Of a stretch of 60,915 nt of DNA, positions 36,053 to 45,843 are shown one piece after another (the first letter of the stretch is position 1; each line of letters starts with the position of its first letter). Source of the DNA: Chitinophagaceae bacterium (GTDB lineage: Bacteria > Bacteroidota > Bacteroidia > Chitinophagales > Chitinophagaceae); the NCBI GenBank assembly GCA_027486835.1, contig JAIXOJ010000135.1, forward strand, positions 1-60,915. Direction: 5' to 3'. Position numbers and translations under genes: made by a program. The notes beneath the pieces are model-generated. The model saw nothing but the letters and a program-made list of their open reading frames with translations. It was not told the DNA's origin and did not search any database.

Positions 36053-36274
36053 ATGGAGGGGAAAGAGGGGTAGGCAATCGTCGGGTATTAGTAAATTGGT
36101 ATCATATTTTGAAGAAGGAATAACTTTTCGCTAAGCGAAATGAATTTAAGGGGAGCAGCTCGTAATCAATTAGTCTATTTAACATTAAATTTCGCCAAAG
36201 AATTAGGAAACCCATTTATTTGAGTAAGACAGGTAAAATATTTTTCAATAATGCTAATTAAACACTTTACCTAG

Positions 36275-36282
36275 TACGTTTG
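36275..36282 (+). promoter_or_regulatory. Predicted -7 element of the ietAS unit
   Basis: TACGTTTG matches TAnnTTTG exactly and lies 21 bp before the ATG at 36304. This rules out the TTG start at 36280, which overlaps the element. Confidence 0.6.
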
Positions 36283-36303
36283 CAATACTTTAAAGATAAA
36301 GAA

Positions 36304-37305
36304 ATGAATCAGGCACTTTTAACTAGATTGTTTAAATCCATAGAAGGTGAAGAAAATTCGCCGATAATAAAAGTAGCTCAAAGCATCATTGAGGATGAAA
36401 AGGTAAGAGGTCATACAAATCTTGCCAACAAACTCAATAATATTTTACAAGAAAAATTTAGCAATAAATCTACAGATTACAAGCCTACTTTAAAAATAGC
36501 GCGAGAATCTGATTTTAATGTTCCACTTGATAGGAGGTATAGATTGCCTTTGGCAACTCACATTGAGAATGTGAACCTTAGGCACGATATGGTACTGTTT
36601 TCAGATGTAGAAAACAAAATACTTCGTATTGAGAAAGAATACCTTGCAAGGGAACGGCTGGCGCACCATGGATTAAAACCAAGAAAAAAAATTCTGTTAT
36701 ATGGGTCTTCTGGGTGTGGTAAAAGCATGGCTGCTGAAAGAATTGCATGGGATTTGGGCCTGCCTTTTTATAAAGTACGTTTCGACTCTATTATCTCATC
36801 TTATTTGGGAGAATCAGCCTCTAATTTGCAAAAGCTTTTCGAAAGCATCAATGAGTTTCCTTGCGTTTTGTTATTAGATGAATTTGATATTATAGGAAAG
36901 CAAAGGAATATAAACTCAAATGATGTTGGAGAAATCCACCGAATAGTAAATATTTTGTTGGGTTTATTGGAAGAATATAATGGAGAGGGCATTTTGATAG
37001 CAACTACAAATTTAGAAGGAACAATTGATAAAGCACTGTTTAGAAGGTTTGATGATTTTATTGAATTGCCAAAACCAACAGAGAAAGAAATTACTGAGTT
37101 GCTTAAAATATCTTTTTCTGCACTTAAACTAAGTCCTAAAATTAATCTTAAAAACTTTGCGCAACGAATGATTGGGATGTCTTATGCTATAGTAGTAAAA
37201 ATAGCAAATGATGCAGCTAAGAAAGCAATTATTCATTCTAAAACTGAAATTTCAATAGAAGACTTAAATCATTCATTGGAAGAAAATGAAACAATGAATA
37301 AATAA
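36304..37305 (+). CDS. ietA: AAA+ ATPase, IetA-like (defence / toxin-antitoxin partner)
   Basis: 333 residues. One AAA+ module: Walker A GSSGCGKS at residues 134-141, Walker B LLLDEFD with D192-E193, a sensor-1-like ATTNLEGTID, and the arginine-finger region ALFRRFDDFIELPKP, as in the FtsH/spastin-like ATPases. The first 100 residues are a family-specific helical N-domain. The gene is followed after 10 bp by a subtilisin-like protease gene. This order, ATPase then serine protease, is that of IetA-IetS: on Agrobacterium plasmid pTiC58 IetA is the antitoxin, and homologous pairs restrict phages. The DNA is AT-rich with many AGA and ATA codons, unlike the flanking genes, suggesting transfer. Confidence 0.85.
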   Translation: MNQALLTRLFKSIEGEENSPIIKVAQSIIEDEKVRGHTNLANKLNNILQEKFSNKSTDYKPTLKIARESDFNVPLDRRYRLPLATHIENVNLRHDMVLFSDVENKILRIEKEYLARERLAHHGLKPRKKILLYGSSGCGKSMAAERIAWDLGLPFYKVRFDSIISSYLGESASNLQKLFESINEFPCVLLLDEFDIIGKQRNINSNDVGEIHRIVNILLGLLEEYNGEGILIATTNLEGTIDKALFRRFDDFIELPKPTEKEITELLKISFSALKLSPKINLKNFAQRMIGMSYAIVVKIANDAAKKAIIHSKTEISIEDLNHSLEENETMNK

Positions 37306-37315
37306 AAAATACCGA

Positions 37316-39766
37316 ATGGAACAATTTCCACACTTGAAATTTATTAATAAAATTGAGGGTAAGCCAAGAGTTCGTGGAGGAGGTGGAACTCATGAAATCT
37401 CTCAAAAAAATAAAGACAACAGACAGAATCATAGAGATAATTTATTCTTTGCAACTAATAACATAAAGAATGATTGGTCTTCTTCAATAATTCAAAGAGA
37501 GAATGAATCTTTTGCATACTTAGACCCAGAAATAATTCCAATTTTTTTGCAAATTAATCCAAGCTCAATTAATAGTTTTTTTGATTTGAAATATCTAGGA
37601 ATTGAGATAATATCTGAAGAAGAAAATGGCTACATTATTGGAGCTTCACTAGACGGAGTACGACTTTTGGAATCAAAAATTAATGATTTTGAACAAAAAA
37701 ATCGGGGTTCTGGTAAAATAGCAGATTTATGGCAAATTGTTGATGGTAATAGAGAAGATTGGAAACCGAAACATATTCTTTCAGAAGAACTTTTTGCTAA
37801 ATGGAGTTTGATAGATGAGAATGCTTTATGTAAAGTAGAAGTGGGGATTGCTTTTGACAAGCCGCTAAGAACTAAGCCAAAAAGTATAAAAGCACTAGAA
37901 AACTATAAAAGAGAAGCTGCGGAACGGAATAATCAATTTGATTTAAGAATAGCACATTTTGAAAATTTCATTTCAAATTATGGAACTTTAAAAAGTGCCA
38001 TAATCGATATGGAAGACAGTTTTACTTGTGATGTTGAGATTACAGGCAAGGGGCTTAAAGATTTAGTTGTCAACTATCCATTTGTATTTGAAGTTGCAGA
38101 AGTTGAGAAAGTTGGAGGCGAGCTAGGAATGTCCTTAGAAGGTATGGATGCGGCTATAGAAATACTACCACCTAGTTTAGATGCAACAGAAGTGGGAGTA
38201 ATAGATAGTGGCATAATGGAAGGTCATATGTATTTAGAAAGTGCCATTAATAGTACTAAATCAAAATCATACTTAGAGACGGATGCCTCTACTGCTGATA
38301 TGGTAACTTCTGGTGGACATGGTACTAAGGTAGCTGGTGCAATACTTTACCCAAATGGAGTTTCAAATATTCAATCACCTTATCAACTTCCATGTTGGAT
38401 AAGAAATATTCGAGTTTTAGATGCAAACAATTCTTTAGTAAGCAAGCTTCCAGCAGAATTAATGAAAGAAATTGTAGATGACAATAATGATTGTTCCATT
38501 TTCAATCTTTCAGTAAATTCAAAAGCACCTTTCAGGAAAAAACACATGTCATCTTGGGCAGCAACCATTGATTCAATTATTCACGAACGAAAAGTTGTTT
38601 TTATAATCTCTGCTGGAAATATTGCTTTCGATACTATTAGAGAATACATAAAATTGGGAGAGAGTTACCCTAACTATTTATTAAATCCATCTTGCCAAAT
38701 AGCTAATCCTGCACAAAGTAGTTTTGCTATAGTTGTCGGCTCTATAAATCATGCTGATTTTGAAGATGAAGATTGGAAATCATTAGGTGGAAAAGATGAT
38801 ATATCCCCTTTTTCAAGAATAGGCACTGGCATTTGGGGAGAGATAAAGCCAGATGTAGTAGAGTATGGTGGAGGTTTGATTTTATCAAGTAATGGAATTA
38901 ATACTGTTAGAGTTAATAATAAAACCGGGGTGGAGCTAATAAGATCAACCTTAAATGGAGGAGGAGCTTACAGTACTGATAGTGTGGGGACATCTTTTTC
39001 TACACCGAAAGTAACACATATTGTTGCAAAGCTCAAGAAATTATATCCAGATGAAAATGTAAATTTATTTAGGGCATTAGTGGTACAAGGCGCTAGATTA
39101 CCTAATGATCATTTTAAAAATCCCACCTCTGAAAGTCTAAGACATTTTGGATATGGCTTACCCTCGTTAGAACGTGTAACTAAAAACACAGAACAAAGAG
39201 TTTCATTTTATACAACCGAGGAAATTAAAGCAGAAGAAGGCCATGTCTATTCTCTTAAAATACCAGAAGGGTTGAGGAATCAAGGTGACGAATATGATAT
39301 TTTGATAGAAGTGACTTTAGCATATACAGCAAAAGTTAGGAGAACACGTCAAAAAATGAAATCGTATCTATCAACTTGGTTAGATTGGGAAACATCAAAG
39401 ATTGACGAATCATTAGATGACTTCAAAGATTATGTATTGAAGGAAATAGATAAAGAGGTAACAAATTATGATTCAGATGCTAGAAAAGGTCTTGGAACGT
39501 TTCAATGGAAAATTAAAGATAAAATAGGCAGTGGATCTGCAAAGGAAATAAATAGAAATAATAGTACTGTCCAAAAGGATTGGGCGACAATAGAATCAAA
39601 TCAGCTACCTAAAGAAATATGTTTTTGTGTAAAAGGACACAAAGGGTGGGATAAAAATAAAGAATCAATTCCTTATGCGTTGGTTGTTTCTATTGAAGTT
39701 CTTAATGCAAACATTTCTATTTATAATGAAATTAGGATTGAAAACGAAATTGAGGTAGAGGTTTGA
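37316..39766 (+). CDS. ietS: S8 subtilisin-like serine protease, IetS-like
   Basis: 816 residues. The catalytic triad is complete: D297 in GVIDSGI, H335 in GGHGTKVAGA, S560 in GTSFSTPK, with oxyanion N435 in SAGN. The first 290 residues form a long N-terminal domain without a signal peptide, and 200 residues follow the protease domain. It is therefore an intracellular protease rather than a secreted one, as expected for IetS, the toxic or effector half of the ATPase-protease pair. It is translationally close to ietA (10-bp gap). Base and codon use match ietA and differ from the neighbours. No T9SS tail is present. Its targets are unknown. Confidence 0.85.
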   Translation: MEQFPHLKFINKIEGKPRVRGGGGTHEISQKNKDNRQNHRDNLFFATNNIKNDWSSSIIQRENESFAYLDPEIIPIFLQINPSSINSFFDLKYLGIEIISEEENGYIIGASLDGVRLLESKINDFEQKNRGSGKIADLWQIVDGNREDWKPKHILSEELFAKWSLIDENALCKVEVGIAFDKPLRTKPKSIKALENYKREAAERNNQFDLRIAHFENFISNYGTLKSAIIDMEDSFTCDVEITGKGLKDLVVNYPFVFEVAEVEKVGGELGMSLEGMDAAIEILPPSLDATEVGVIDSGIMEGHMYLESAINSTKSKSYLETDASTADMVTSGGHGTKVAGAILYPNGVSNIQSPYQLPCWIRNIRVLDANNSLVSKLPAELMKEIVDDNNDCSIFNLSVNSKAPFRKKHMSSWAATIDSIIHERKVVFIISAGNIAFDTIREYIKLGESYPNYLLNPSCQIANPAQSSFAIVVGSINHADFEDEDWKSLGGKDDISPFSRIGTGIWGEIKPDVVEYGGGLILSSNGINTVRVNNKTGVELIRSTLNGGGAYSTDSVGTSFSTPKVTHIVAKLKKLYPDENVNLFRALVVQGARLPNDHFKNPTSESLRHFGYGLPSLERVTKNTEQRVSFYTTEEIKAEEGHVYSLKIPEGLRNQGDEYDILIEVTLAYTAKVRRTRQKMKSYLSTWLDWETSKIDESLDDFKDYVLKEIDKEVTNYDSDARKGLGTFQWKIKDKIGSGSAKEINRNNSTVQKDWATIESNQLPKEICFCVKGHKGWDKNKESIPYALVVSIEVLNANISIYNEIRIENEIEVEV

Positions 39767-39975
39767 TAGTCTTAAAAAGTACAAAAAGATGAGGAGCAGC
39801 AACTTTTGGCTCAGATAAATGGAGTGATGATAAAAAAGCCGTCCAAAAGCAAACAATAATAGCATTAGCAGGGGTCAAAAAACCATTTCAATTTGGAGGC
39901 CAATACAATACGCAAAAAGCATGGAGTAGAAACAACATGCTCTCTACTGATATTACTTGCTTCAAAATTTTTACC
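39767..39975. other. Right junction of the ietAS segment
   Basis: 209 bp between ietS and the convergent GH28 gene. A + strand frame without a start codon crosses it (WSDDKKAVQKQTIIALAGVK at about 39822-39881), protein-like in composition and possibly a remnant cut off by the ietAS insertion. No terminator hairpin or direct repeat was found. Confidence 0.3.
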
Positions 39976-41238
39976 TTATTGGATTCCACTTACTTCTGCT
40001 TGGAAAGTGGTAAGCCTTTCTCCTTTGTCATTATTAATATGGCAATTGGTAAATGACACTTGTTTGGCATTATAAATTTGAACACCATTAGATGCGTGCA
40101 CCTCTACGTTGATAAACTGTAAGTTGGTAATGGGTGATTCTGGAAGGCCATGTACCTTGATCGCATCTTGACCATTTTCGACCACCACATTTTTTATTAG
40201 AATATTTCGGTAGGAAGGAATCCTTTCACTAGAAAGTAGAGTGGTGGTATCTTCTTGGGGTGTTTTTGGTTCTTTGGGGTAATATTCGGAAATAAAGATG
40301 GGATATTTTGAGTCTTTAATTGTAATATCTTGATAGCTAAGGTCTTCTACAATTCCCCCCCTGCCTCTTGCGGTTTTAATTCTAATGGCGGATGTTGTAC
40401 CCTCAAAACTGCAATTGCTAACGGCCAGATGCTTTAACCCTCCCGAGGTATAACTGCCAATAGACAAGCCATGTCCAAATCCAAAATGGCAATCTTTAAC
40501 TACAATATCCATACACTCAAATTCAGACTCTTTAGATTTATTACCAAAATTGATGGCAATATTATCGTCGCCTGTGTTGATGTTACAATGCTCGATGGTG
40601 CAATATTGTGTGGAAATATTTATGCCATCCGTGTTTGAAGAAGTAGCTGGTGCCTGAATGGTTATGTGGTGGATATATACATTCTTGGTGTTTTTGAGTG
40701 AGATATGTGTGTTTGGAGGATTTAGAAAAGTGACACCAGCAATTTCTATACGCAGTACGTTGTTGATATACAACATTTGGGGTCTGCGCAGGCTAAGTTT
40801 TTTTGCTCTGTATTGCTCCCACCAAATGTCTCCCTGCCCATCTATAGTACCCTCACCTGTTATTTTTATATCGCTAGCGTCATACACTGAAATAAAATTG
40901 GCGTATGCTTTTTTATCGGAAATGGGATAATTGACTATGTCATTTGTTAAGCGGAGTACCGCATCTTTCGCTATCACCAAGGTTGTTTTGCTGCCGATTG
41001 TTAGTGGTCCTGTGAGGTAAATGCCTTTGGGAATCAACACTTTACCCCCACCCTTTGCCTTATCTAGGGCCAGCTGAATTGCAGTAGTATTTAATGTTTT
41101 TCCATCGCCAATTGCACCACAATCGGCAATGTTTATCTCCTTTCCTTCAATGGTAGGCAATTCCCGATACTGGGCATTGCCAATTATAACAAGTGCTATT
41201 AAGCAGAAACAACAAGCAATTATTGGACGAATTTTCAT
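39976..41238 (-). CDS. Glycoside hydrolase family 28 (polygalacturonase-like), exported
   Basis: 420 residues. A right-handed beta-helix enzyme that hydrolyses alpha-1,4-galacturonosyl bonds in pectin, or related rhamnogalacturonan or xylogalacturonan links. GH28 signatures are all present: NTDGINI with D204, TGDDNIAI with catalytic D224 and D225, GHGLSIGS with H256, and RIK at 286-288. The signal peptide covers residues 1-22 (hydrophobic core ending GNAQ). The frame opens ten codons earlier at a TTG (41268), but ATATTTG, a likely promoter element, overlaps that region, so ATG at 41238 is used. There is no SusC/SusD pair nearby, so it is not part of a visible polysaccharide utilisation locus. 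Confidence 0.9.
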   Translation of the reverse strand: MKIRPIIACCFCLIALVIIGNAQYRELPTIEGKEINIADCGAIGDGKTLNTTAIQLALDKAKGGGKVLIPKGIYLTGPLTIGSKTTLVIAKDAVLRLTNDIVNYPISDKKAYANFISVYDASDIKITGEGTIDGQGDIWWEQYRAKKLSLRRPQMLYINNVLRIEIAGVTFLNPPNTHISLKNTKNVYIHHITIQAPATSSNTDGINISTQYCTIEHCNINTGDDNIAINFGNKSKESEFECMDIVVKDCHFGFGHGLSIGSYTSGGLKHLAVSNCSFEGTTSAIRIKTARGRGGIVEDLSYQDITIKDSKYPIFISEYYPKEPKTPQEDTTTLLSSERIPSYRNILIKNVVVENGQDAIKVHGLPESPITNLQFINVEVHASNGVQIYNAKQVSFTNCHINNDKGERLTTFQAEVSGIQ

Positions 41239-41737
41239 TCTAATTTTTTTGGTCACAAATATGGACAATCTTCTTGCTTTTTTAAGGAAAGTGATTTATT
41301 AGAAGCAATAATTTAGAAAAAAGAAATTGAGGAAACCCAGCACCTTTCTATCTCGTGGAAAACTTTCCATAGCTGTATATCCTATTATAATCAATAAATT
41401 TTTGGTGGTTTACGGGCAGATTATATATTTCAGAACTTTTTTGCATCAACAAAAGCACGATGTTTTTTATGATACACGTGGTGGTTTGAATTTGCAAAGC
41501 ATAAAATATTTACCCTTAAGCTGTTTTGTTTTACAACCATGTTTAGGCTTACACAACAACAGAACCTTTGCCAGTAAAGAAATAGAAACCAAAACAAACA
41601 TGCAATTATAATCAGTTTTAATTTATTCGTTTATTCTGATAAAAAAATACTTTGAATTATACCCACAATACCAATACTTTTAAACCCTTTGGCAGCCCTT
41701 CTTCAACCCCCGACTATTAAAACATTTTTTCAGTTAC
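41239..41737. other. Divergent intergenic region, GH28 to histidine kinase
   Basis: About 500 bp that must carry both promoters. A 94-codon + frame at 41327-41611 has no recognisable protein features and is rejected. The only likely element seen is CATATTTG read on the minus strand about 20 bp before the GH28 start. Confidence 0.4.
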
Positions 41738-44581
41738 ATGAATATGATTGCTGTTTCTGAGATAAACCGAAATGGTTTAGTTCTTGCCACATCTTCACCA
41801 AGAAATCTTTCTTTTTCATTGCCCAAAAGTGGGGACAACCTATTTAGTTTTTGGGATGGGACGGAGGTTATTGCAATACAAGGGCTTGTTGACAATGCCT
41901 TTGCATCATTTATGCCGCAGGAATGCACATTGAACATTGGTAATAATCGGTTAGACATAATGGTACATTGTACCACTGCCGATAAAGCATTTGTGTATTG
42001 GAAAAACATAACAGCACAAGTTCCTAACCAAGAGGAATTACTACAGATGGTAGGTTTTGCCTTTCAAAAAGTAAATACCGCCATCATTTTTACCACATTT
42101 GACCGTACCATTTTTCATTTCAATGAAGCTGCCTACCAACTACTCGGCTATACGAAAGAAGCGTTTGCAGGCTTGAAAATCGATGATTTGAGTACAAAAT
42201 TTAGCCTTGAGCAATGGGAGCAACAATGGGATTTATTGCGCAGCATAGGCTCGTGTTCCTTTCCTTGCAAAACCCTTAAAAAAGATGGGGCAACCGTAGA
42301 TGTAGAAATTCACATTAAACGCATTACTTATGGCAATACGGAGTTCCATTGTTCTTTCATTAATGACATTACTGAAAGAGTAAAAACGGAAGAGCGGATG
42401 CAGTTGGTGGATTTTGCTTTTAAGCACAGCTCAACCCCCATACAGCTAATCAATTCGGATGGCTCGTATTACGATTTCAATCAATCAATGCATTCATTGC
42501 TGGGGTATTCCCGTGAGGAATTTGCCCAATTGGATATCAGCGATGTTGCACCCTATCACCGAAAAGAACTGTGGCCTAAGCACTGGGCGTCTTTGAAACT
42601 GGATAAATCGATTTCGGTCATATCGCAATTGAAAGCGAAAGATGGCCGATTGATTGATGTGGATGTTTCTGCCAGTTACATTGCTTATGGTGACATGGAA
42701 ATTAATTTCTCGTTTGTAAGTGATATTACCGAAAAGAAAAAAACAGAGGAAATACTCAAGCTTCATGAAATTTCTTTTAAAAAGGCCGATACACCTATGA
42801 ACCTTATTAAAGAGGATGGCTCTTTTTATGATTTTAACGATGCGGCTCACAATCTATTGGGGTACACCCGTGAGGAATACTATGCTAAGCGTGTAAGTGA
42901 TATTGACCCTCATTACAATGCTGAACGATGGCCTCATCATTGGCAGGAACTACAGGAGGCAGGATCATTGACGTTTCCAACGCAATTGATACATAAAAAC
43001 GGCACTTTGATAGAGGTAGAGATTAACGTGAACATGGTCAAACATGCAGGGTATGAACTTAACTTTAGCTGTGTAACCAATATTACGGATAGGGTTCGGT
43101 CAGCAGAAGCGTTAAAAAAAAGCAATGAACGTTATGAATATGCCATTGCAGCCACCTCCGATGCCATTTATGAGGTGGACATGCGCGACAATTCTGTATT
43201 CTTTAGCCCTAGGTATTTTAACATGCTTGGTTATAGTACGTATGAATTTAACCACATCAACAATAATCAATGGCTGGAGAATATACACCAAGATGACAGA
43301 AAAAAAATTGGGCAAACTATTGAAGCTGTAATGACTGGTGCGCTTGAATCTTGGAGGGAAGTGTATAGGATGATAAAAAATGACGGTAATTATATTACTG
43401 TAATCGACCGCGGATTTGGCGTAAAGGATACAGAGGGGAAAGTGATGCGCCTCATTGGTTCTATACAAGATATTACTGTAAAGAAAAAAGAGGAGGAGCG
43501 GCTTAAACTTATTGAAACCGTAATTACCAACACCACCGATGCCGTTATCATTCGTAATGCGCAACCCAATGAAAATGGCGGGTTAGCGATAGTGTTTGTA
43601 AACGAAGCTTTTACAAACATGACTGGTTATCGATTTGAAGAAGTGGAAGGCAAAACGTTGCAAATGCTTAACGGTCCATTAACTGGCAGAACTGAACGAA
43701 CGAAACTCCGCGAAGCGATTAACCAATTTAAGCCAGGAAAAATGGAAGTGGTTAATTACAAAAAAGATGGTACGCCATTTTGGGTGAGTGTATCTATTTT
43801 TCCTGTGGCAAACAACGAAGGCATATTTACGCATTGGGTTTCTATTCAGCGAGATATTACCAGCAGAAAGGTGGCCGAACAAGAAAAGGAATTGCTGCTG
43901 CTTGAACTAATACAGTCCAACAACGAACTGAAACAGTTTAGCTACATTACCACCCACAACCTCCGTTCGCCTCTAACCAATCTGTTGTCTATCTGCAAAC
44001 TCCTAAACACAGAAACGATTAGCAATCCACGCACAGTTAAGTTGATAGAAGGTTTCAAAACATCCACCCAACATTTAAACGATACCCTGAATGATTTAAT
44101 CAATATTCTCATCATTAAGGAAAATCCCAACCTGCCCACTGGTCAACTTTCTTTTAACGCAGTGTTGCAAACCGTGCTTACTTCCATAGCCAATATTGTA
44201 AAAGAAGCATCGATTGAAGTGGATTTTTCTCTAGCCCCATCAGTGGCGTTTAATGGTGCTTATTTGGAAAGTATTTTCTTAAATCTAATTACTAATTCTA
44301 TTAAATACGCACAGCCCGAGCTAAAACCATCAATTGTCATTCAAACATTCCCATCTGCCAATGGTGGCATAACGATGACTTTTTCCGACAACGGTCGTGG
44401 GTTTAATATGGAGCAGGTAAGAGACAGGGTTTTTGGTTTGTACCAACGTTTCCATGACAATGCTGACAGCAAGGGCATTGGACTTTACATTATTCACGCA
44501 CAAATTACCGCCCTAGGCGGCAGTATTGAGGTAAACAGCCAAGTGAACGAGGGTACTACTTTTACCATCAGGTTTAAGTAG
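41738..44581 (+). CDS. Hybrid-free PAS-domain sensor histidine kinase (five PAS domains)
   Basis: 947 residues with no transmembrane segment, so a cytoplasmic sensor. After an N-terminal domain of about 100 residues come five PAS domains starting near 103, 225, 347, 470 and 592. The first three are close relatives (LLGYTKEAFAGL, LLGYSREEFAQL, LLGYTREEYYAK). The fourth is PAS_3-like with RMIKNDGNY and a PAC motif. The fifth resembles LOV domains (TGYRFEEVEGKTLQML) but has no Cys at the photoadduct position. The kinase core has an H-box with H740 in THNLRSPL, an N-box NLITNSIKYA, G1 FSDNGRGFN and G2 SKGIGLYI. There is no receiver domain and no adjacent response regulator. Signal and output are unknown. 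Confidence 0.92.
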   Translation: MNMIAVSEINRNGLVLATSSPRNLSFSLPKSGDNLFSFWDGTEVIAIQGLVDNAFASFMPQECTLNIGNNRLDIMVHCTTADKAFVYWKNITAQVPNQEELLQMVGFAFQKVNTAIIFTTFDRTIFHFNEAAYQLLGYTKEAFAGLKIDDLSTKFSLEQWEQQWDLLRSIGSCSFPCKTLKKDGATVDVEIHIKRITYGNTEFHCSFINDITERVKTEERMQLVDFAFKHSSTPIQLINSDGSYYDFNQSMHSLLGYSREEFAQLDISDVAPYHRKELWPKHWASLKLDKSISVISQLKAKDGRLIDVDVSASYIAYGDMEINFSFVSDITEKKKTEEILKLHEISFKKADTPMNLIKEDGSFYDFNDAAHNLLGYTREEYYAKRVSDIDPHYNAERWPHHWQELQEAGSLTFPTQLIHKNGTLIEVEINVNMVKHAGYELNFSCVTNITDRVRSAEALKKSNERYEYAIAATSDAIYEVDMRDNSVFFSPRYFNMLGYSTYEFNHINNNQWLENIHQDDRKKIGQTIEAVMTGALESWREVYRMIKNDGNYITVIDRGFGVKDTEGKVMRLIGSIQDITVKKKEEERLKLIETVITNTTDAVIIRNAQPNENGGLAIVFVNEAFTNMTGYRFEEVEGKTLQMLNGPLTGRTERTKLREAINQFKPGKMEVVNYKKDGTPFWVSVSIFPVANNEGIFTHWVSIQRDITSRKVAEQEKELLLLELIQSNNELKQFSYITTHNLRSPLTNLLSICKLLNTETISNPRTVKLIEGFKTSTQHLNDTLNDLINILIIKENPNLPTGQLSFNAVLQTVLTSIANIVKEASIEVDFSLAPSVAFNGAYLESIFLNLITNSIKYAQPELKPSIVIQTFPSANGGITMTFSDNGRGFNMEQVRDRVFGLYQRFHDNADSKGIGLYIIHAQITALGGSIEVNSQVNEGTTFTIRFK

Positions 44582-44671
44582 GGGGCATACAAGCAGGTAT
44601 CTAGCATTGATCAATTATACCCTACCCCCCAATCATCTATTTATAGAAGAAATTGAAACGGCTAACTGACT

Positions 44672-44778
44672 GGGTGCATAATAGTTTTTCGCCTCCATCG
44701 CAAACTTTTATAGGGTTTCAAATCCTATAAAAGTTAAAACGAAGCTTCAAAGCGAAAAACTTTGTGCACCCTTTTTTT
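44672..44778 (+). terminator. Nested 100-bp hairpin with terminal T-run
   Basis: The outer arms GGGTGCA and TGCACCC enclose a second pair GTTTTTCGC / GCGAAAAAC, and inside these AACTTTTATAGG / CCTATAAAAGTT forms a perfect 12-bp stem with a 9-nt loop. A GAAGCTTC palindrome lies on the 3' side. Seven Ts follow at 44772-44778. It lies 90 bp after the kinase stop and could terminate that transcript, but it is far larger than a normal terminator and may be a structured RNA or a small palindromic mobile element. Confidence 0.6.
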
Positions 44779-45011
44779 GCCCATAGTACTTGTATTATTT
44801 ATTGTATCTACTAAAAAATGTGTTGCCTATTTTTAAATAGTTAAGATAATTTGTTTGCTCGAGATTTATTTCGTTTCAACAACTGAAGTTTAACCTAACT
44901 AATAAGTAAATACTCTGTAGATACCGGCAACACAAAATTCATTTTTTGCAAAATCAATTTACAATTAAATTAATTGTTTAAGCTTCTTTAGTTATTTACC
45001 TAAGATAATTA

Positions 45012-45533
45012 TATCAGCGAAGGCGGGGAATGTATCAGCGAAGGTGAAGAATATATCAGCGAAGGTGAAGAATATATCAGCGAAGGCGAGGAATGTATCA
45101 GCGAAGGTGAAGAATATATCAGCGAAGGTGAGGAATGTATCAGCGAAGGCGAGGAATGTATCAGCGAAGGCGAGGAATGTATCAGCGAAGGTGAGGAATG
45201 TATCAGCGAAGGCGAGGAATATTTAGCAAGGTGTTGAACGTATCAAAAACAGTCAAGATTGTATCAAGAATAGTGTTGAACGTATCAAAAAGAGTCAAGA
45301 TTGTATCAAGAATAGTGGAGAACGTATCAAGAATAGTAAAAATTGTATCAGAATAGTGAAGAATCAATCAAGAATTGTAAAGAGTGTATCAGTAATAGTG
45401 CATAACAAGTCTCAAACAGTATTGATTGTATCACAAACAGTATTGATTGTATCACAAACGATATAGATTGTGTCAAAAACGATGTAGATTGTGTCAAAAA
45501 CGATGTAGATTGTATTTGCGAAGGACAATCAGA
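45012..45533. repeat. 21-bp tandem array D (25 units, two subfamilies)
   Basis: Ten near-identical units of TATCAGCGAAGGCGAGGAAT plus one base run from 45012 to 45221. After one 19-bp unit, 13 units of a second subfamily (TATCAAGAATAGTGTTGAAC type, later TATCACAAACAGTATTGATT) run from 45241 to 45512, nearly all exactly 21 bp. A last unit at 45513 returns to GCGAAGG. The shared skeleton is TATCA with a G and AGA at fixed positions. A translated frame gives heptads NISAKVK/NVSAKAR. The remaining intergenic sequence at 44779-45011 and 45534-45843 shows no gene. Confidence 0.95.
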
Positions 45534-45843
45534 AATTGGAAATCTTATACTGTATGCTAGATTAAAAATGAAATCGGAATACCCTAGCAGTTATACTATC
45601 CGAAAACTTAAATCTTTTGGGTAGTTGATGCACGATTTTATCCCCCCAACTGACTTGGGTACAGGGTTTTTTTATCTAGCGTACAGCATTGATTCGCTTG
45701 TTGTGCAATTGCGTGGACTTGTTTGGCTTTTCCATTTAGAGAAAGTGAAAACCTTTTATGTAACCATCCAATACTTATCCTAACCAAATACCCCCAGAAC
45801 CAATACTTTTACCACATTGAACCTTTATTAATCTTAGTGTATT

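Noticed and set aside
41327-41611. 94-codon frame between the GH28 and kinase genes
   Set aside because: No domain, no promoter, composition like random AT-rich DNA.
45044-45226. 60-codon frame with NISAKVK heptads in array D
   Set aside because: Composed only of tandem repeat units and lacks a promoter or plausible start context. Coding is possible but not supported.
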